DNA of 64,000 nt, taken from contig OENT01000564.1 in assembly GCA_900239685.1 (NCBI GenBank), forward strand, positions 34,216-98,215. The letters run 5' to 3'. This stretch comes from Rotaria macrura (lineage: Eukaryota > Rotifera > Eurotatoria > Philodinida > Philodinidae). The translations under genes were made by a program, and so were the position numbers. Positions 39,196-51,664 of this stretch are shown piece after piece (the first letter of the stretch is position 1; the number at the start of each line of letters is the position of its first letter). The notes beneath the pieces are model-generated. The model did no database searches and was not told the origin of the DNA. It worked only from the letters and a program-made list of their open reading frames with translations.

Positions 39196-42100
39196 ATGGT
39201 AGGCTTACCAAATGATACACCGACATTTTGCTTTGATCGAGATGAATTATCAACGGTAGATTGAAAGATAGAAACAAAATGATGTTCTCAATTTTTATTC
39301 TGTTTTTTTTTATTCAGGTGAATTTCAATGTTGATGCATTCGTTGTTAAATATAAACGTGAAGTTGGTTTAGAAAAATTACGTGATGATTTAGATTTCTT
39401 TTTACGTGTACTTAAATCAAGTATGGTCGAATTAATTAACCGAGATTTTGCTGATTTCTTAAATCTTTCAACTAATTTGGTATGAAGAACAAACATTTCA
39501 TTTACTTTTGATTATTAAAAACAATTGAATTTAAAATCTTAACAACGAATCGATTATGCTTTCTAGGAAAAGTTTTCTATAATGAATGTTATATATCAAC
39601 TTCATTTATTGAGTCATCTGTTCTTTAATTAAAGAGAGATTTTCGTTGAGATGCAGAAAACTAAGGTGGAATCCATTTTCATGACTCTTATGTCAAGTTT
39701 TTGAAGTAATTTACTTAATTTTCATTTAAAAAAGTATTGTATCTACAGTTAAGTCAAATGAAGATATTCTAGTTCATCGGTAGTAATTGAATGATTGTTG
39801 AAAATTTTACATTATTCAAACTTTTCATGGATAGAATTTCAGATAGGAATATTCGTTTTGTGATATTACTGTAGATCTACGATGTGGCCAGGTAAAAATT
39901 CACTTAGGCAAGTTTTATTTTTAATCAACGAATCATAGAAAACAAAATAGTACCTTCAAGGCTTCCGCAGTCTCACTGATGTCTACTTCTCGGCTTGATA
40001 CGTGTGTAATCAGTTAAAATGATTCTCTTGCCGATCAACTAATATGTCAAGGAAATATTTCAATCGTATTCATTTTGTAGTCATCGAGAATCAAAAACAA
40101 CTCATATACCCTCAAGTAAAACGAACTTAATCGAAGATAATTTTGATTTCTATTTAGGTTGGCTTTGATAAATCGATAACAACACTAAAAAATCCATTGA
40201 CGGCTATGAAAGTAGATTTAATGGTAAACATAAGTTTTATTTTTGAATATCGTTAATTGATTATGTAAAAGACAAATGATTTTGTTTTTTTTGTTTTTCC
40301 AATAGAAAATAAATGAGATTCTTAGTAGTCAACGACAAGAAATCGAAGAAAAACTACGCGAAAAAAATATTATACGTCAACGAAAACAAGCGATTCAATC
40401 AATTATTGATGTACACAAATCTATTCAAAAATTAAATGAACTTGACGATGCCATAAATCTATCGAAGTAAATCGAATATTTAGTATGTTCTATTTTACTG
40501 AACTTTTTAATTTTGTTTTTTTTTTAGAATTGATATTAATGAAATGATTGAACGTGCTGTTGTTCAATTTAGTTTTATTGCTGTACAATTAGATAAATGT
40601 GATCAAAATGAACCGAATATTGAATCACTTAAAACGGTAACGACGAATAAATACGTCAATGACTATTGTTGTTTTCTTTCCTTTGTTTAATTTAGGTTAT
40701 AGAAAACTTACAACGAGTATTCGAAAAACGTTTTACAACAGCTTTTATTAATGCCTATCGCGAGCCTAATATGACATTATTAGCAGATTCTCTTAAAGGT
40801 TTAGCGTCTATTTCACTACAGACGATTGCCGAACAAATATTTGCCAATGAAATCGTTCGACCGTATATGGAAAAAGTAAGAAAATCAATCAAAAAATATC
40901 GATTCCATCATTTATATTCTAAAATTAGTAGTCAAATAATAATAATATTGACTGAAAAATTTCAAGCACAAAAAATTTTGAACTAGATGCGTATTAGTAG
41001 AAAATGGTATTTTGAAAAATATGCACGATATTATAGGAAGTGTATGAAATGTTTTTGAAATATTTTCATTATAAACATAAAAAGAATAAAAATAGAATCT
41101 AGTCTGTCCTCTCCCGTAGAGTAGCATCCGTAATCGAAGATTTTCTATAATAAATAATTGACATATATTTTCTTGTTGAGTAATTGCTATTGAAAAATTC
41201 CATTCAAGTTAAACAATAAGAATTTTACTGGATTCTTAGTTCAATCTCCATACATTTTAAAATATGAATTATGTTTCAACTGCATCGGAAAAATTTTATC
41301 CGGATACATTTTTTCACCTACTTTCTAAATCAATTCTTCAGACATGTCCCTTCAGGAAAGTGTTCACCTACAGATTATGATTGTTTGTATGAATAAGGTT
41401 GAAATCCAGTACATTCATATTAATAATCATGATATATATATATATAGTTATAAGAATTCATGTGACCCGATTCAAAATCTAGAGTGTTGGCTGTTGAATC
41501 CAAATGATAAACAAAACATTCGATGGATTTTCTTCTTGCAAACTACGTAGTTATCAATAGGAATATACTAGCTCAATCGAACTTTGTACGAAACGTTAGT
41601 TAAAATAAATTCATTGGCTAACGAAACAATCTATACTATGAGATAGCTGTCGAATCGGAATGTCGTAAACGATTGTAACAAGGAAAAGTGATCAGAATAG
41701 TATCGAATTCTTTCTCCAATTCTAAATAAGTTATCGTGTATGAAATTTTAGACTATTTCTTCAGCCTTGAATCAATCAACAGATATATCATTGGCATTTG
41801 ATAAAACATTAGATTTCATTCGTACGGAATGTAAAGCTATGCTATATGTTGTCGAACGTATAAATCGTGAATGTGGTAGTCATTTTGATTTTGTTGTTAA
41901 TTCAATATTTCCTGAACTAATACAATATCTTGAACAATCATCGAATACATTATTTTTCGTCGGTGATCCTGACATATTTCATCAGAGATATTCATGTTGG
42001 TTAAAATTTCTCGAACAACTTCAAACAATACTATCGAAAACAAGTGAACAAAATTTGAAAAAATCGAAAATCTATATTGAATTTTCATCACGATGGGATT

Positions 42101-43891
42101 TAATTGTTTATTATCAGATACGTTTTCAAAATATATCAAGTTCAATTGAAAATAATATTGTCAATCAATCATTTTCATTGAATGAAGAGAAAACTTCTTT
42201 ATTTAAAACTTTGATTGCATCAACAATATATCAATCCATAGAACGTTGTTGGCAATCAAATATTTTTCTTGAATCATTAACACATCAATTTTGGAAATTA
42301 ACATTACAATGTATTGTTCGATTTCGTATGTGGATTGAAACATTCAATGTAAGAGTTCATACTTTTGTGTCTTTCTTCGTCATCAATTAAGAAGAGAACT
42401 ATTTTTGATTTTTTTGAATATTATTTAGATTAAAACAATCGATACAAAATTTCTCTTAAGTCTCTATGTCGATTTGAAAACATTTACTAATGAAGTAAAA
42501 CAATTCTTACATAGTACGATACTTGGTCAACGATTGACATCAATTATTGCAGTATCACCAAACATAACAGTAGAATTAACAAAAAGTAAAAACTAAAGAA
42601 GAGAATTTTATTCTTTATTATAAATCATTTCTTTGTTGTCGACTAGTTTTGGATGAAACACTTGCCAGTTTAACGGATAAAAGTCGAACAAATCTTAAGA
42701 ATCTAGTTATTGAACAATTAATTGAACGTTGTAATGATACACTAAATTCCATACAAGAAATTCCTCGTATGTACAGAAAAACAAATCGTGAAGTAAGTTT
42801 TTGAATAACAAGAAAATGACATACATTTACATGGTTTTAATAATTACAAAAATAATATTTATCCAGGAATATTTCTGATTAAACAGAACAAAAAAACCTT
42901 AAATGCACTTTGTACGTGTGCATCTTAGTCTAATCTTAAACATTATTTTGCATTCTTTCTCATAGATTTTTTCTGACACGACATATTTAAGAAGTACAAA
43001 ACAAAAAGAAAATTACGCGCTTTTTTTATGAAATGTTCTTAATACGGCCGTGATAAACTGCTATCAATAGAAAGTAACTTATATAGAAGACAGGTCCATT
43101 TATATTTCTTATCGAATGCATACAAGAATTCTCATGAAAGATTTTTCTTTGACGAAAAACGATAACAAGAAAAAAATTGCAATCGATCATTGATGATTGT
43201 TTACATTAGAAAAGAAAAGATATGTGAAGAAGTTGTTAACGAGTAGTTCGATGAATTTTCATAGTATTTTAATTCATAAAAATGTACTGAAATCGTTTTC
43301 CTTCTTTCAATATAGGCGCCTAGTAAGCCATCGAATAGTATTATTGCAACATTTCGTCATTTACAAGCATTTTCAAAAGATTACAGTGGCACTATATTAA
43401 CTGAAGATGAATGTAAACAATTTCAAACGATTGCTATGGAAGAAATAACTAAATAGTAATTTTTATAATGAATCATTGATTAACTATGAATACTGTTGAC
43501 TGTTCATTGATTTAATTTTAGCTATTATGAATCATGTTCAGAGATCTTATCCTCAGTACGAAAAATGGAAGATAGTATGCAACGTTTAAGACGTGTTCGT
43601 GAATCATCCAAAGCTTTATCAACTATGACACAAAGCATGACTGTTTCATCATCAGCTGCCTTGACAGATGATAATAAAATTCGTATGCAAATTCAGCATG
43701 ACGTTAATGCATACACAAGTGAAGTAAGAATTTTTCTTATATTCGATTGTTTTTTTTTATTTTACAATTTTATTATGAATTTAGAAAAAACGTTTTTGTT
43801 TTGTTTCATTTAGCTTAAGAATCTCGGTATTCATATTGAATCGTCGAATAAATTAACTATTCTCAATGACGAAAGTCGTTTACAAAATTAA
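39196..43891 (+). CDS. COG2: conserved oligomeric Golgi complex subunit 2
   Basis: Subunit of the COG tethering complex (lobe A), which captures retrograde vesicles at the Golgi. Twelve exons join in phase to 685 residues: 39196-39255, 39318-39479, 40158-40223, 40306-40466, 40528-40636, 40696-40875, 41752-42348, 42429-42585, 42647-42792, 43316-43455, 43522-43723 and 43814-43891. Visible: the N-terminal block TFCFDRDEL, VDAFV, LEKLRDDLDFFLRVLKSSMV, ELINRDFADFLNLSTNL, which matches animal COG2 closely, then a coiled-coil region (residues about 97-150), FDFVVNSIFPEL, RWDLIVYYQIRFQ, the YRKTNRE-type segment, and the C-terminal YYESCSEILSSVRKMEDSM and LTDDNKIRMQIQHDV. Human COG2 is somewhat longer (738). 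The gene begins about 300 bases after the PTP stop, on the same strand. No frame break was seen. Confidence 0.95.
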
Positions 43892-44340
43892 AAGCTAGCA
43901 AATACATTAATTTCTTCACAATAATACTATCGAAACGGATAAAAGCAGGGAACTATAGGAATTATTGTTCATTTGAAAAAAAAATTAAAGAAAATTTTCT
44001 AAATAAATATCATATATCCCAGAATACATTTAATATTTTGTATACGGAAGAAAAAATCATGATGACAGAGCACGTTTTACTTGATTGTTTTGTCATGTAG
44101 TAGAATAGAATTCCGATTGCAAACATAGATTCTTCTGTGCAAGTGTACAATTTTTTTCAATCATCAACATTACCAAGTATACAAGTTCGAGTGCAAGTAT
44201 CAATGACTTGTAATGAATACGAAAATGAATTTCTTTGCTACATAACAAAATTTATTTATGTAAAGACATACAAAAATAAAATAGTTTCGGTGAAACAACA
44301 GGCTATTCATATGTTCGTCGAATTATTCGTATATCAAACT

Positions 44341-44555
44341 TTGAAAATGATCTACTTTATAAACTCTATAATGAAATTAATAGAGACATTAGTAAGAATG
44401 CATTAGCAGAAATATTGAAATCTCATGCCTAGCATGTATATAAATGATAAACATGCAAAAATAATCGGTTATATCTATGGCAAGGATTGGAGAGCAAATT
44501 TAGTGACAATGTTTGCTAAAGAATTAAATTTAGCTGACATAATATCTTGTACTTG
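44341..44555 (+). pseudogene. decayed coding fragment, family unknown
   Basis: Two adjacent protein-like stretches in different frames. The first (NDLLYKLYNEINRDISKN, then ALAEILKSHA) ends at a TAG at 44430. The second starts one base shifted (MYINDKHAKIIGYIYGKDW, then RANLVTMFAKELNLADIIS) and stops at 44553-44555. The change of frame at the stop suggests a broken gene or a relic of a duplicated one between COG2 and the MPPED-like gene. I do not recognise the family, and no intact partner is in the window. Confidence 0.35.
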
Positions 44556-44723
44556 ATTCTGGTTGGTTTGAGTGTTTTGAAGAATACTTAGTCTAAGAAA
44601 AGAAACATTACTTATCATTACTTTTTTAAATACTTGTTTGTGTGTATCTATGTCTCTTGTAAAGGGTCGTTCCTTATCGAACTTTATTATCGGTGAGAAA
44701 AAGCAAAACCTTCTAACAATAGT

Positions 44724-46016
44724 TTATTGCATAAGTCCAAAGAAATAGTTAATATTTGGCGAAGATTTCGACGCATTGTAAGGGATTGGAACGTCAAATA
44801 CAATTAAATCATTTGATGGATTATAAGAACGTGTACACATAGCCGCATTAACAAAATATGTATATCCGTTAAACGACATACCAAATGCTAAAATGAGAAG
44901 AAAGAAGAAAATGAAGAGAAGAGAGAACGGAATAGTAATTATTGTTTGAATAATCAGTAACCTTCTCTACTATAACCAAACACATGAAAATTTGGTCCAA
45001 TTCGACACGCTATTGTTCCTAAGTATTAAAGCAAACGAGATAATTATATATTCCTATATAATTTATTTTTGTTCCTATACCAAGAAGGTCAACATCGCCT
45101 AAATGTTCTTCGACATAATCAGCGTCACCGTGACCTAACAAGAATATCATCCAAGATCTATACTAAATGGCATCAGTACCTAATGGTGGTTGACATGTAA
45201 TCAAAACATCAGTACCACGTGGAATATGATTCCATTTTTTCATGATCTCACTACGAGGACAATAGAATGTAGCTGATTTATTTGCCGATACCCTATTTAG
45301 TAAAAGAATTTCAACATAATGAATATAGTAGTAATACATGAAATGTCTAATTTTCTAACCATGGTGATCCATAAAATTTGACACCCGCTATTTCAACACC
45401 CATATCTTGTAAATAAATAATATTATTTAAATATTGCGAGACATGTTTTAATCCAAGTAATGCTAGTTCTCGTTTTATATTATCTCGCTCACATTGTTTC
45501 CTAATTGGTAAACATAAAATTACTGGATTCTTTTTTTAATTTCCTTAAAGTCAAAATAGAAAGATTCTGATTTACGCTTGTTCGTGTGTAAGATTTTCAA
45601 GGTTAAAACATAAATCAGAACTGCCCGGTACGAGAATTTTATATTTTGTTGGTAGATCATTGAGACATTTTTTAAATTTTACAATATCCGACCATTTTGA
45701 ATCACGTGAAATATTTCCAGCTATGATAAGAACATCAGCTGGTGGACATGAATCGACTAACTTTGTTGTATGATCAAATAAATCTGATGTGCAAGCAATA
45801 CGAAGCTATAAAGTAAATATCATATTGTCATTGACATTGATTGAATGAAAGCCTACACGTATTCACCTTATTATTGCTTATAGCTATTCTACTAGCTGAT
45901 GGAAAATTTTTTAAATTGGGCAATTTATCAAATTTATGAATGTTTTCAAGCTGTGCTAACACTTTCACTGGATTATTAGCCATTGAGTGTGATGCTAATT
46001 GCAAAGGATTATTCAT
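44724..46016 (-). CDS. MPPED-like metallophosphoesterase homologue lacking most metal ligands
   Basis: Homologue of MPPED1/MPPED2 (239FB) calcineurin-like phosphoesterases. Seven minus-strand exons join in phase to 302 residues: 45867-46016, 45576-45805, 45360-45500, 45180-45292, 45081-45134, 44962-45018 and 44724-44887. Homology runs the whole length: PPADVLIIAG, LPTKYKILVPG, NIIYLQDMGVEIAGVKFYGS, KKWNHIPRGTDVLIT, PPLGHGD, HVFG, NGYTYFVNAAMCTRSYNPSN and LIVFDVP. The metal-binding motifs are altered at nearly every position: Asp58-Leu-Phe instead of DxH, Gly80-Asn81 instead of GD, Gly111-Ser-Ser-Asp instead of GNHE, Thr206-Cys207 instead of TH, and GYSREG instead of G(H/G)IHEG; His241 is kept. 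Frames and splice sites are intact, so this looks like a pseudoenzyme rather than a pseudogene. It converges with COG2. An apparent in-frame stop near 45160 lies inside a 45-base intron (45135-45179). Confidence 0.88.
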
Positions 46017-47857
46017 TGTAAAGAAAAAGAAAAAGAAAAGGAAATTATTTCGTTGTCGATAATAGAAAAAAATCTTTAACTAAGTTGAATTAGCGCAAAG
46101 AAAAATATTGTTTTTCGATTCCGATAGATAAAAGCAGAGTTATGTTATACAAATAATAATTCATGGGGTGCAAAGTGTGTATTAACAAGTAAAAAGAACG
46201 TCAGCTTGTGACCTAGATCATTTGAGTATCATATACTTGAAATATGTCATAAAAAAACAGTTTTTTTGATTGATTCAAATAAAAGATGATCGAATTTAAT
46301 TTTGAATTTTTCTTTAAATACTAACTTAAGTTGAATGTCCTTGATGACGTACATATTACGTACAAGACATATTGTAATCTAACCTGTTGTATGTATCGAT
46401 AAAATGCATGTATATAAACATTACTAACGATCTATTCTACTGTATACAATCATGCATCATACGCAATGATCAACACAATCGATCACTCTATTTCACATAT
46501 CATTGCTATTTCATAAACAGAAACAAAATATACTAATCATTCTCAATAGAAATATTCTTATTCTAGTCTTTGAAAGCATTCCTTGAATTATATGTTTATC
46601 AATGTTGAAAGAATTCTTTCATCAATTATTACAGTCAATATGGCTTGACATATATCGACTTAACTACAATGTTTATCATATATGATACTATTGATCCATT
46701 TATTCTTATATTGCTTTATGAAGTATAAAGTAACAGTCTATCGACAATAAGACAAATGTTGAGTGACGTCCATCTCTTTCTATGTATATGTATACATTGT
46801 TCTTCATCTACTAAATCAGCGTCAATGAAGATAAAGAATGATTGTATAGATCGTGATAGAAAAATCTACTAACTAGATTTCTGTTGATAGATGAATTTTC
46901 TATAAATGATGAAATAATCAAACGTTGAAACCATGTATAAAATACGTTCTAGTGACAGACATGTTTGCGTTAGCGTAAAAAGTCGAGCAAGGTGAATGAT
47001 AGAATTCATCATCACAACATATAACAAGAAAATAATCAAACTGACAAGGATTCCTTATTGAATTTCATGTTTTCTTTTAATGATACATTGAAAACTATCA
47101 AAAATTGTTTCACTCGTTACCATAGAACGTACTTCAAGTTTGCACCATGTTTTTTTTTGCGTCGTTTTTTTTTCTCCCATTTGTATTACAAGTACTACTT
47201 ATTCAATTTTTTTCTTCTTCCTTTCTCTAGTTTTGTTTTCAATTATTCTTATCACGCAAAGTAAAAATTTCCCTAAAGGTACTGAATTTCTTTCTTGAGA
47301 CATAGTAAAAAGTATTTAACTCTACTACCGTGTCCCGCACAATCATTATGACGAAAAGCATTTCTCTATTTTTTTTTTCATAGAATTTATTACCACAAAT
47401 ACACACACTGTTTATTTTTTGTAATCCGAAATACAGCGCATCTTTCACTCACTAAGCAACAAAACCAAACACACAATCACACGCACACAAATTTATACAT
47501 GAGCAAAAGAAAAGAAAAAGAAAAACTAGTATTGCAGTCAATAGTACATATTGTATCTCTGTACATACCACTTTGAAGTGAACACAAGACGGAAAATATC
47601 TCACAAAGAAAAACAAACCAAAAACTGTTACGTTGTATTCAGTACATGTAAAAAAAATAAAGATATTGTCTGTACAACATAAGAGTTAAATGTTCTTAAT
47701 TTTTAACTGAGATTTTCAAAACTAACGTAAGATGTACAATTTCATTAGTCTACAAGAAAAGAAAACCATAAGCATGTCATTTGCATAGAAACGAAACGAA
47801 TCATTGAACTGAGATAACGGACGGAAGTAGAAGACGATAAATACGAAGAATAATGTT
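46017..47857. other. spacer between PIM-like and MPPED-like genes
   Basis: About 1.8 kb separating two minus-strand genes; it must hold the promoter of the MPPED-like gene and the 3' UTR of the kinase gene. Frames at 47058-47264 (+) and 47239-47448 (-) consist largely of poly-pyrimidine or poly-purine runs. No specific site could be supported. Confidence 0.5.
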
Positions 47858-47861
47858 CTAT

Positions 47862-47892
<31 letters not shown>

Positions 47893-49238
47893 GAGAATTG
47901 CCTCGCGATGAAGAATTTGTTGATTTCGATGATGAAGAATTATGTCCTCTACGCCGTCTAGGTACTAATGATAAACATAAGTCTCTTGACGATGGATGTT
48001 TAAGCCATTCAGATTTTAAACATTGATCAAGTGTAGGTCTTTCAGAAGAACGTATCGATAAACATTGTTCGATCAGTCGTACACATTCTATTTAAAAAAA
48101 AGAAAAAAAAATGCGTCAACTGATTGCTACTTTAAGGCAGTTGTTCTAATTATTTGCCTCCTGTTGAGATTGAAAATTATCTTCGTACTGACTGACATGA
48201 AATATATTTTTCTTTTGTCGACTTACCAGGTGAAACGTGACTTGGAAAATGTGGTTGACATTTTATTATTGATAAATCATCAGCAAACGGTATATCACCA
48301 CAAACAAGATCGTATAGAAGTATTCCAAGTGACCATACAGTTTGTGGTAAACCAAAATATCGACGACATGTTACCCATTCTGGAGCGGCATAACATTGTG
48401 TACCTTCAAAATCGGTATATATACCATCATGCAATACAGCACCAGACCCAAAATCAATTAGATATAATTGTCCAGTGCGCATATCGACAAGAAAATTTTC
48501 ATCTTTTATATCTCGATGAAGTACCTGAATAACAAATATCGAACAAAATTTTGTTTAAATTCATGACTTTCTTATTGTTTTCTAATTTCAACTTACGCCA
48601 CATTGATGAATATCTTTGAGAATTTGTATAATTTGTTTGAAAAAATCTCGTGCTAAACGTTCATCAAGACCATTTGGACGTTCCGATATGAAATCATAGA
48701 GATCACAACAATGCTCAGGTCTTTCAAGTACAATAACTAGTTGATCATTATGAGAGAAATAATCGAGTATATGTACGACATTTTTAACTTTAGCTACGCG
48801 CCGTAATAATTCAACTTCAAGTGGTAATTTTCCATCAGGCTAAAAAACAAGAACGAAAATGAAAACATAAAAATGAATAAGTCATGTTTTTCTTTGATAT
48901 TCAACTTACTGTATTTGTTTCACGCATGCGCCGTTTTGAAATTACTTTTAGGGCAACTGGTAGTCCATCTTTTTTACGTACACCAGCATAAACATCACCA
49001 AAACCACCTGAGGCTAGCTTATGCGCGATTAAATATCGAGCACGTAGTGGATCGACAACAGCTAAAAGAGAAAAAAAATCATTTAGACACAGAAAATTAA
49101 AAAAAATACAATGTCTTAATATGTAAAAATATACGTACAAGAATTTGTTTTATTTGTTGCTGTTGGAGGTTTTTGTTGTCGTTGATGATGAGGAATTAAA
49201 TTATTCGATTGGGAAGGATTTAAAATAAGTGTACTCAT
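47858..49238 (-). CDS. PIM-like serine/threonine kinase
   Basis: Kinase of the PIM group (CAMK branch), proteins that are active without activation-loop phosphorylation and promote growth and survival. Five minus-strand exons join in phase to 340 residues: 49139-49238, 48910-49061, 48597-48839, 48227-48524 and 47858-48087. Visible: Gln/Asn-rich N-terminus, Gly loop [10 protein letters not shown] (49-58), Lys72 in VALKV, the PIM-type hinge [14 protein letters not shown] with its Pro, HRDIKDEN (168-175), IDFGSG (188-193), [33 protein letters not shown], and [11 protein letters not shown] in lobe C. All catalytic residues are present. The C-terminal tail is Arg- then Ser-rich ([12 protein letters not shown]) and ends in nine Asn encoded by an (AAT) microsatellite. 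Which vertebrate PIM it matches cannot be decided, as animals outside vertebrates usually have a single gene. Confidence 0.93.
47864..47892. repeat. (AAT)n microsatellite coding poly-Asn
   Basis: Nine tandem AAT codons (ATT on the plus strand) just before the stop of the PIM-like kinase; they encode a nine-residue Asn run. Copy number of such a tract can change by slippage without breaking the frame. Confidence 0.85.
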
Positions 49239-51628
49239 TATGATAAAGTAAATTAGCAAATGCCTATCTAAAAAAAAAAGAAAAATTGCAACATAAAAAG
49301 AGACGCCTAAGTATCCATTTATGTGGATGATTGTTACGAATGTAGGAGGAGACTAAATGCATTGTTCTATGAGGGATATTCTCTATCGAATAAAAAAAAC
49401 GAGAAAAAAAAGAAGAAAGGACGATATATCCATCCAACAAAAACATAATGCTGCTACTGATTATTGCTTACCAAGCGAAACGACCTATACTACCACCGTT
49501 CATGAAGAGAAAAAGAAAGAGAGTATGTCGATGAATGAGTTATGTTGTGTATGGGCAGCCGCCGAGAGAAAAAAAAATACGAAGAAGAGAAAAAGACGCC
49601 AATGCATCACATGAGGAAGCCGTGGAGGACATGATACATTGGCGAACTGCCAACGCAAATAGTAGTATGACACTGACGAACGAAAGCGTACTTTTTTCTT
49701 TTTTTATTCTCGCGCTTTTCTATTTTTGGCTCGTTATCAAAAGAGAGAGAAAGAGAGAAAGAGAACGGTACTATGCTCTATTTTCTTCTTGTTTCGAGCG
49801 TAAGACGACTTTACTTCAATCGGAAGATGCATTGGCAAACAATTGGTTTAATTAAAACAAAAAGAAAAGAAGAAGAAGAAAAAGAAAACGATGACGACGA
49901 ATGAGTAAATGTCTTTGCCATCATTAGACTCATTCGGCTTACACTACAAAATAAACAATAAGATTTGGTTGCCAAAGAAGGGAAGAAGAAAAATAAAGCA
50001 TAAGTACCAGCTAGATATGGGTGTGGTGTTAAAGACTATCGCTCCAACTTATATAAACCAATAATAATCGATAGAAGAAGACAAAAAAGGCGCATATTTA
50101 AGTTTGAACTAGACGGACAAAGGACTGTCTGCTATTGTTAGACAGATATACATATATTTATACATATATACACATGTGTTCATGTGTGTATGTGTATCGA
50201 TGAAGAAAATCATGGTTTTAAATAGGTTTATATATATATATACAGAAGGAGAGAAAAAGAGAGATTATTATTGTACGAAGAAAAATTTCATACAAGGATT
50301 TTTAGCATTCTTTGTCTATGATAAAAATCCCATGAAAATTTACATGTTGTTGCACATATATTCTTCCTTTTTTATTCTAATGTCGACTATCAACAAAGAA
50401 ATGCGACAGAATGAAAAGTATTGCGTAAGAAGCAGAAAAAAAAGAGACGTTTTCGGAATAACAGAAAAACAACAATGACCCACATCTTCTGTTGATGTGC
50501 TCTCAAAAAAAGACACTATAATTCTTTAGATATACGAATACGTCTGTGAATCTTATCAGTAGTGTTTTCTTTTGTTCTTGTTGTTGATACTTATGCATGA
50601 TTCGTCTAAGAAATGGGGAAAAAAGTTATATTTATACCGTCTGTATTTACTTTATTACAGTCTTGCTTTTAATATATTTCTTTCTTTGACGTCAAGTTAC
50701 AAACAAATCAATCAAAATCGAAAGAAAAAGGAAGTTTCAATGTCTGAGGTTGTTTTTTTTCCTTTAAAAAGATAGATACTTACTTTCATTTGTATACATA
50801 CTTCAATAACTGTCTTGTATCGAATTGTACACACCTTACTTGATATATGTGTATTTGAATGAATACAGAGGGAAAAAATTGAAAGTAACTAGGAATGTCA
50901 TAGAATGCAAATAACACTTCGCGTTTCGTATCAAGATGGCTCGCCAATGAAATCAATATTTCGTATTTATTCATCGTCAATCTTAAATATTGCAGGTGTA
51001 GGGTGTATACGCCATACACCTCTGATGTTTCTCTGTTATATATTAGTTTTTTTTCTTCTTTTTTCTCGCTCTCTCTCTCGTTTTCTCTTCTTCATTTGGT
51101 TTTGTAAAATGATGAGTCAAACTATACAGATGGACATGTTGGAATATACATAAACAAATCTTTCTTGTTGAATCTAATTTTAAATATTATCTCTTTTAAG
51201 TACAATGTACAGAAATATAATTAAGAATATTATTTTTTAATGATATACAGGCAGACGATATTAAAAAAAATGTTCTTTAACATTTAGAAGTATCTTCAAA
51301 AATGCATTTGCTCTGACTAGAGCAATATGTTGATAACCTTGAAAAACGAATGAGGACAATAACAGATATACGTATATATTGTCGCTCTTCTTGTTGCACG
51401 AAAAAAAAAACGATGATAAGGTTAATAAAAGCTCTATAGAAATTATACAATCATAAATTTATTTTGTTCTCGATTTACCTTATTAATCATATTCGTCTAT
51501 AAGACCTTTTTCCAGTACTTTGACTCAATATCAGTATGATTAGTCGATAAAATGTCAAAGACAGAATCGAAAGAGAAAAAATATTACGAACAATGGATGC
51601 ATACACACACACATATATTCGTTCATAA

Positions 51629-51664
<36 letters not shown>

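Noticed and set aside
45135..45179. In-frame stop in the MPPED-like gene
   Set aside because: It lies in a 45-base intron (GTACTG..TTGTTAG). Removing it restores PPLGHGD, the expected family sequence.
48065..48532. 155-codon plus-strand frame
   Set aside because: It is antisense to the PIM-like kinase's catalytic exon; the minus strand encodes HRDIKDEN and the DFG motif.
49357..49855. Long purine-rich plus-strand frames upstream of the kinase
   Set aside because: Low-complexity Lys/Arg/Glu translations from GA-rich DNA; no motif and no splice partners.
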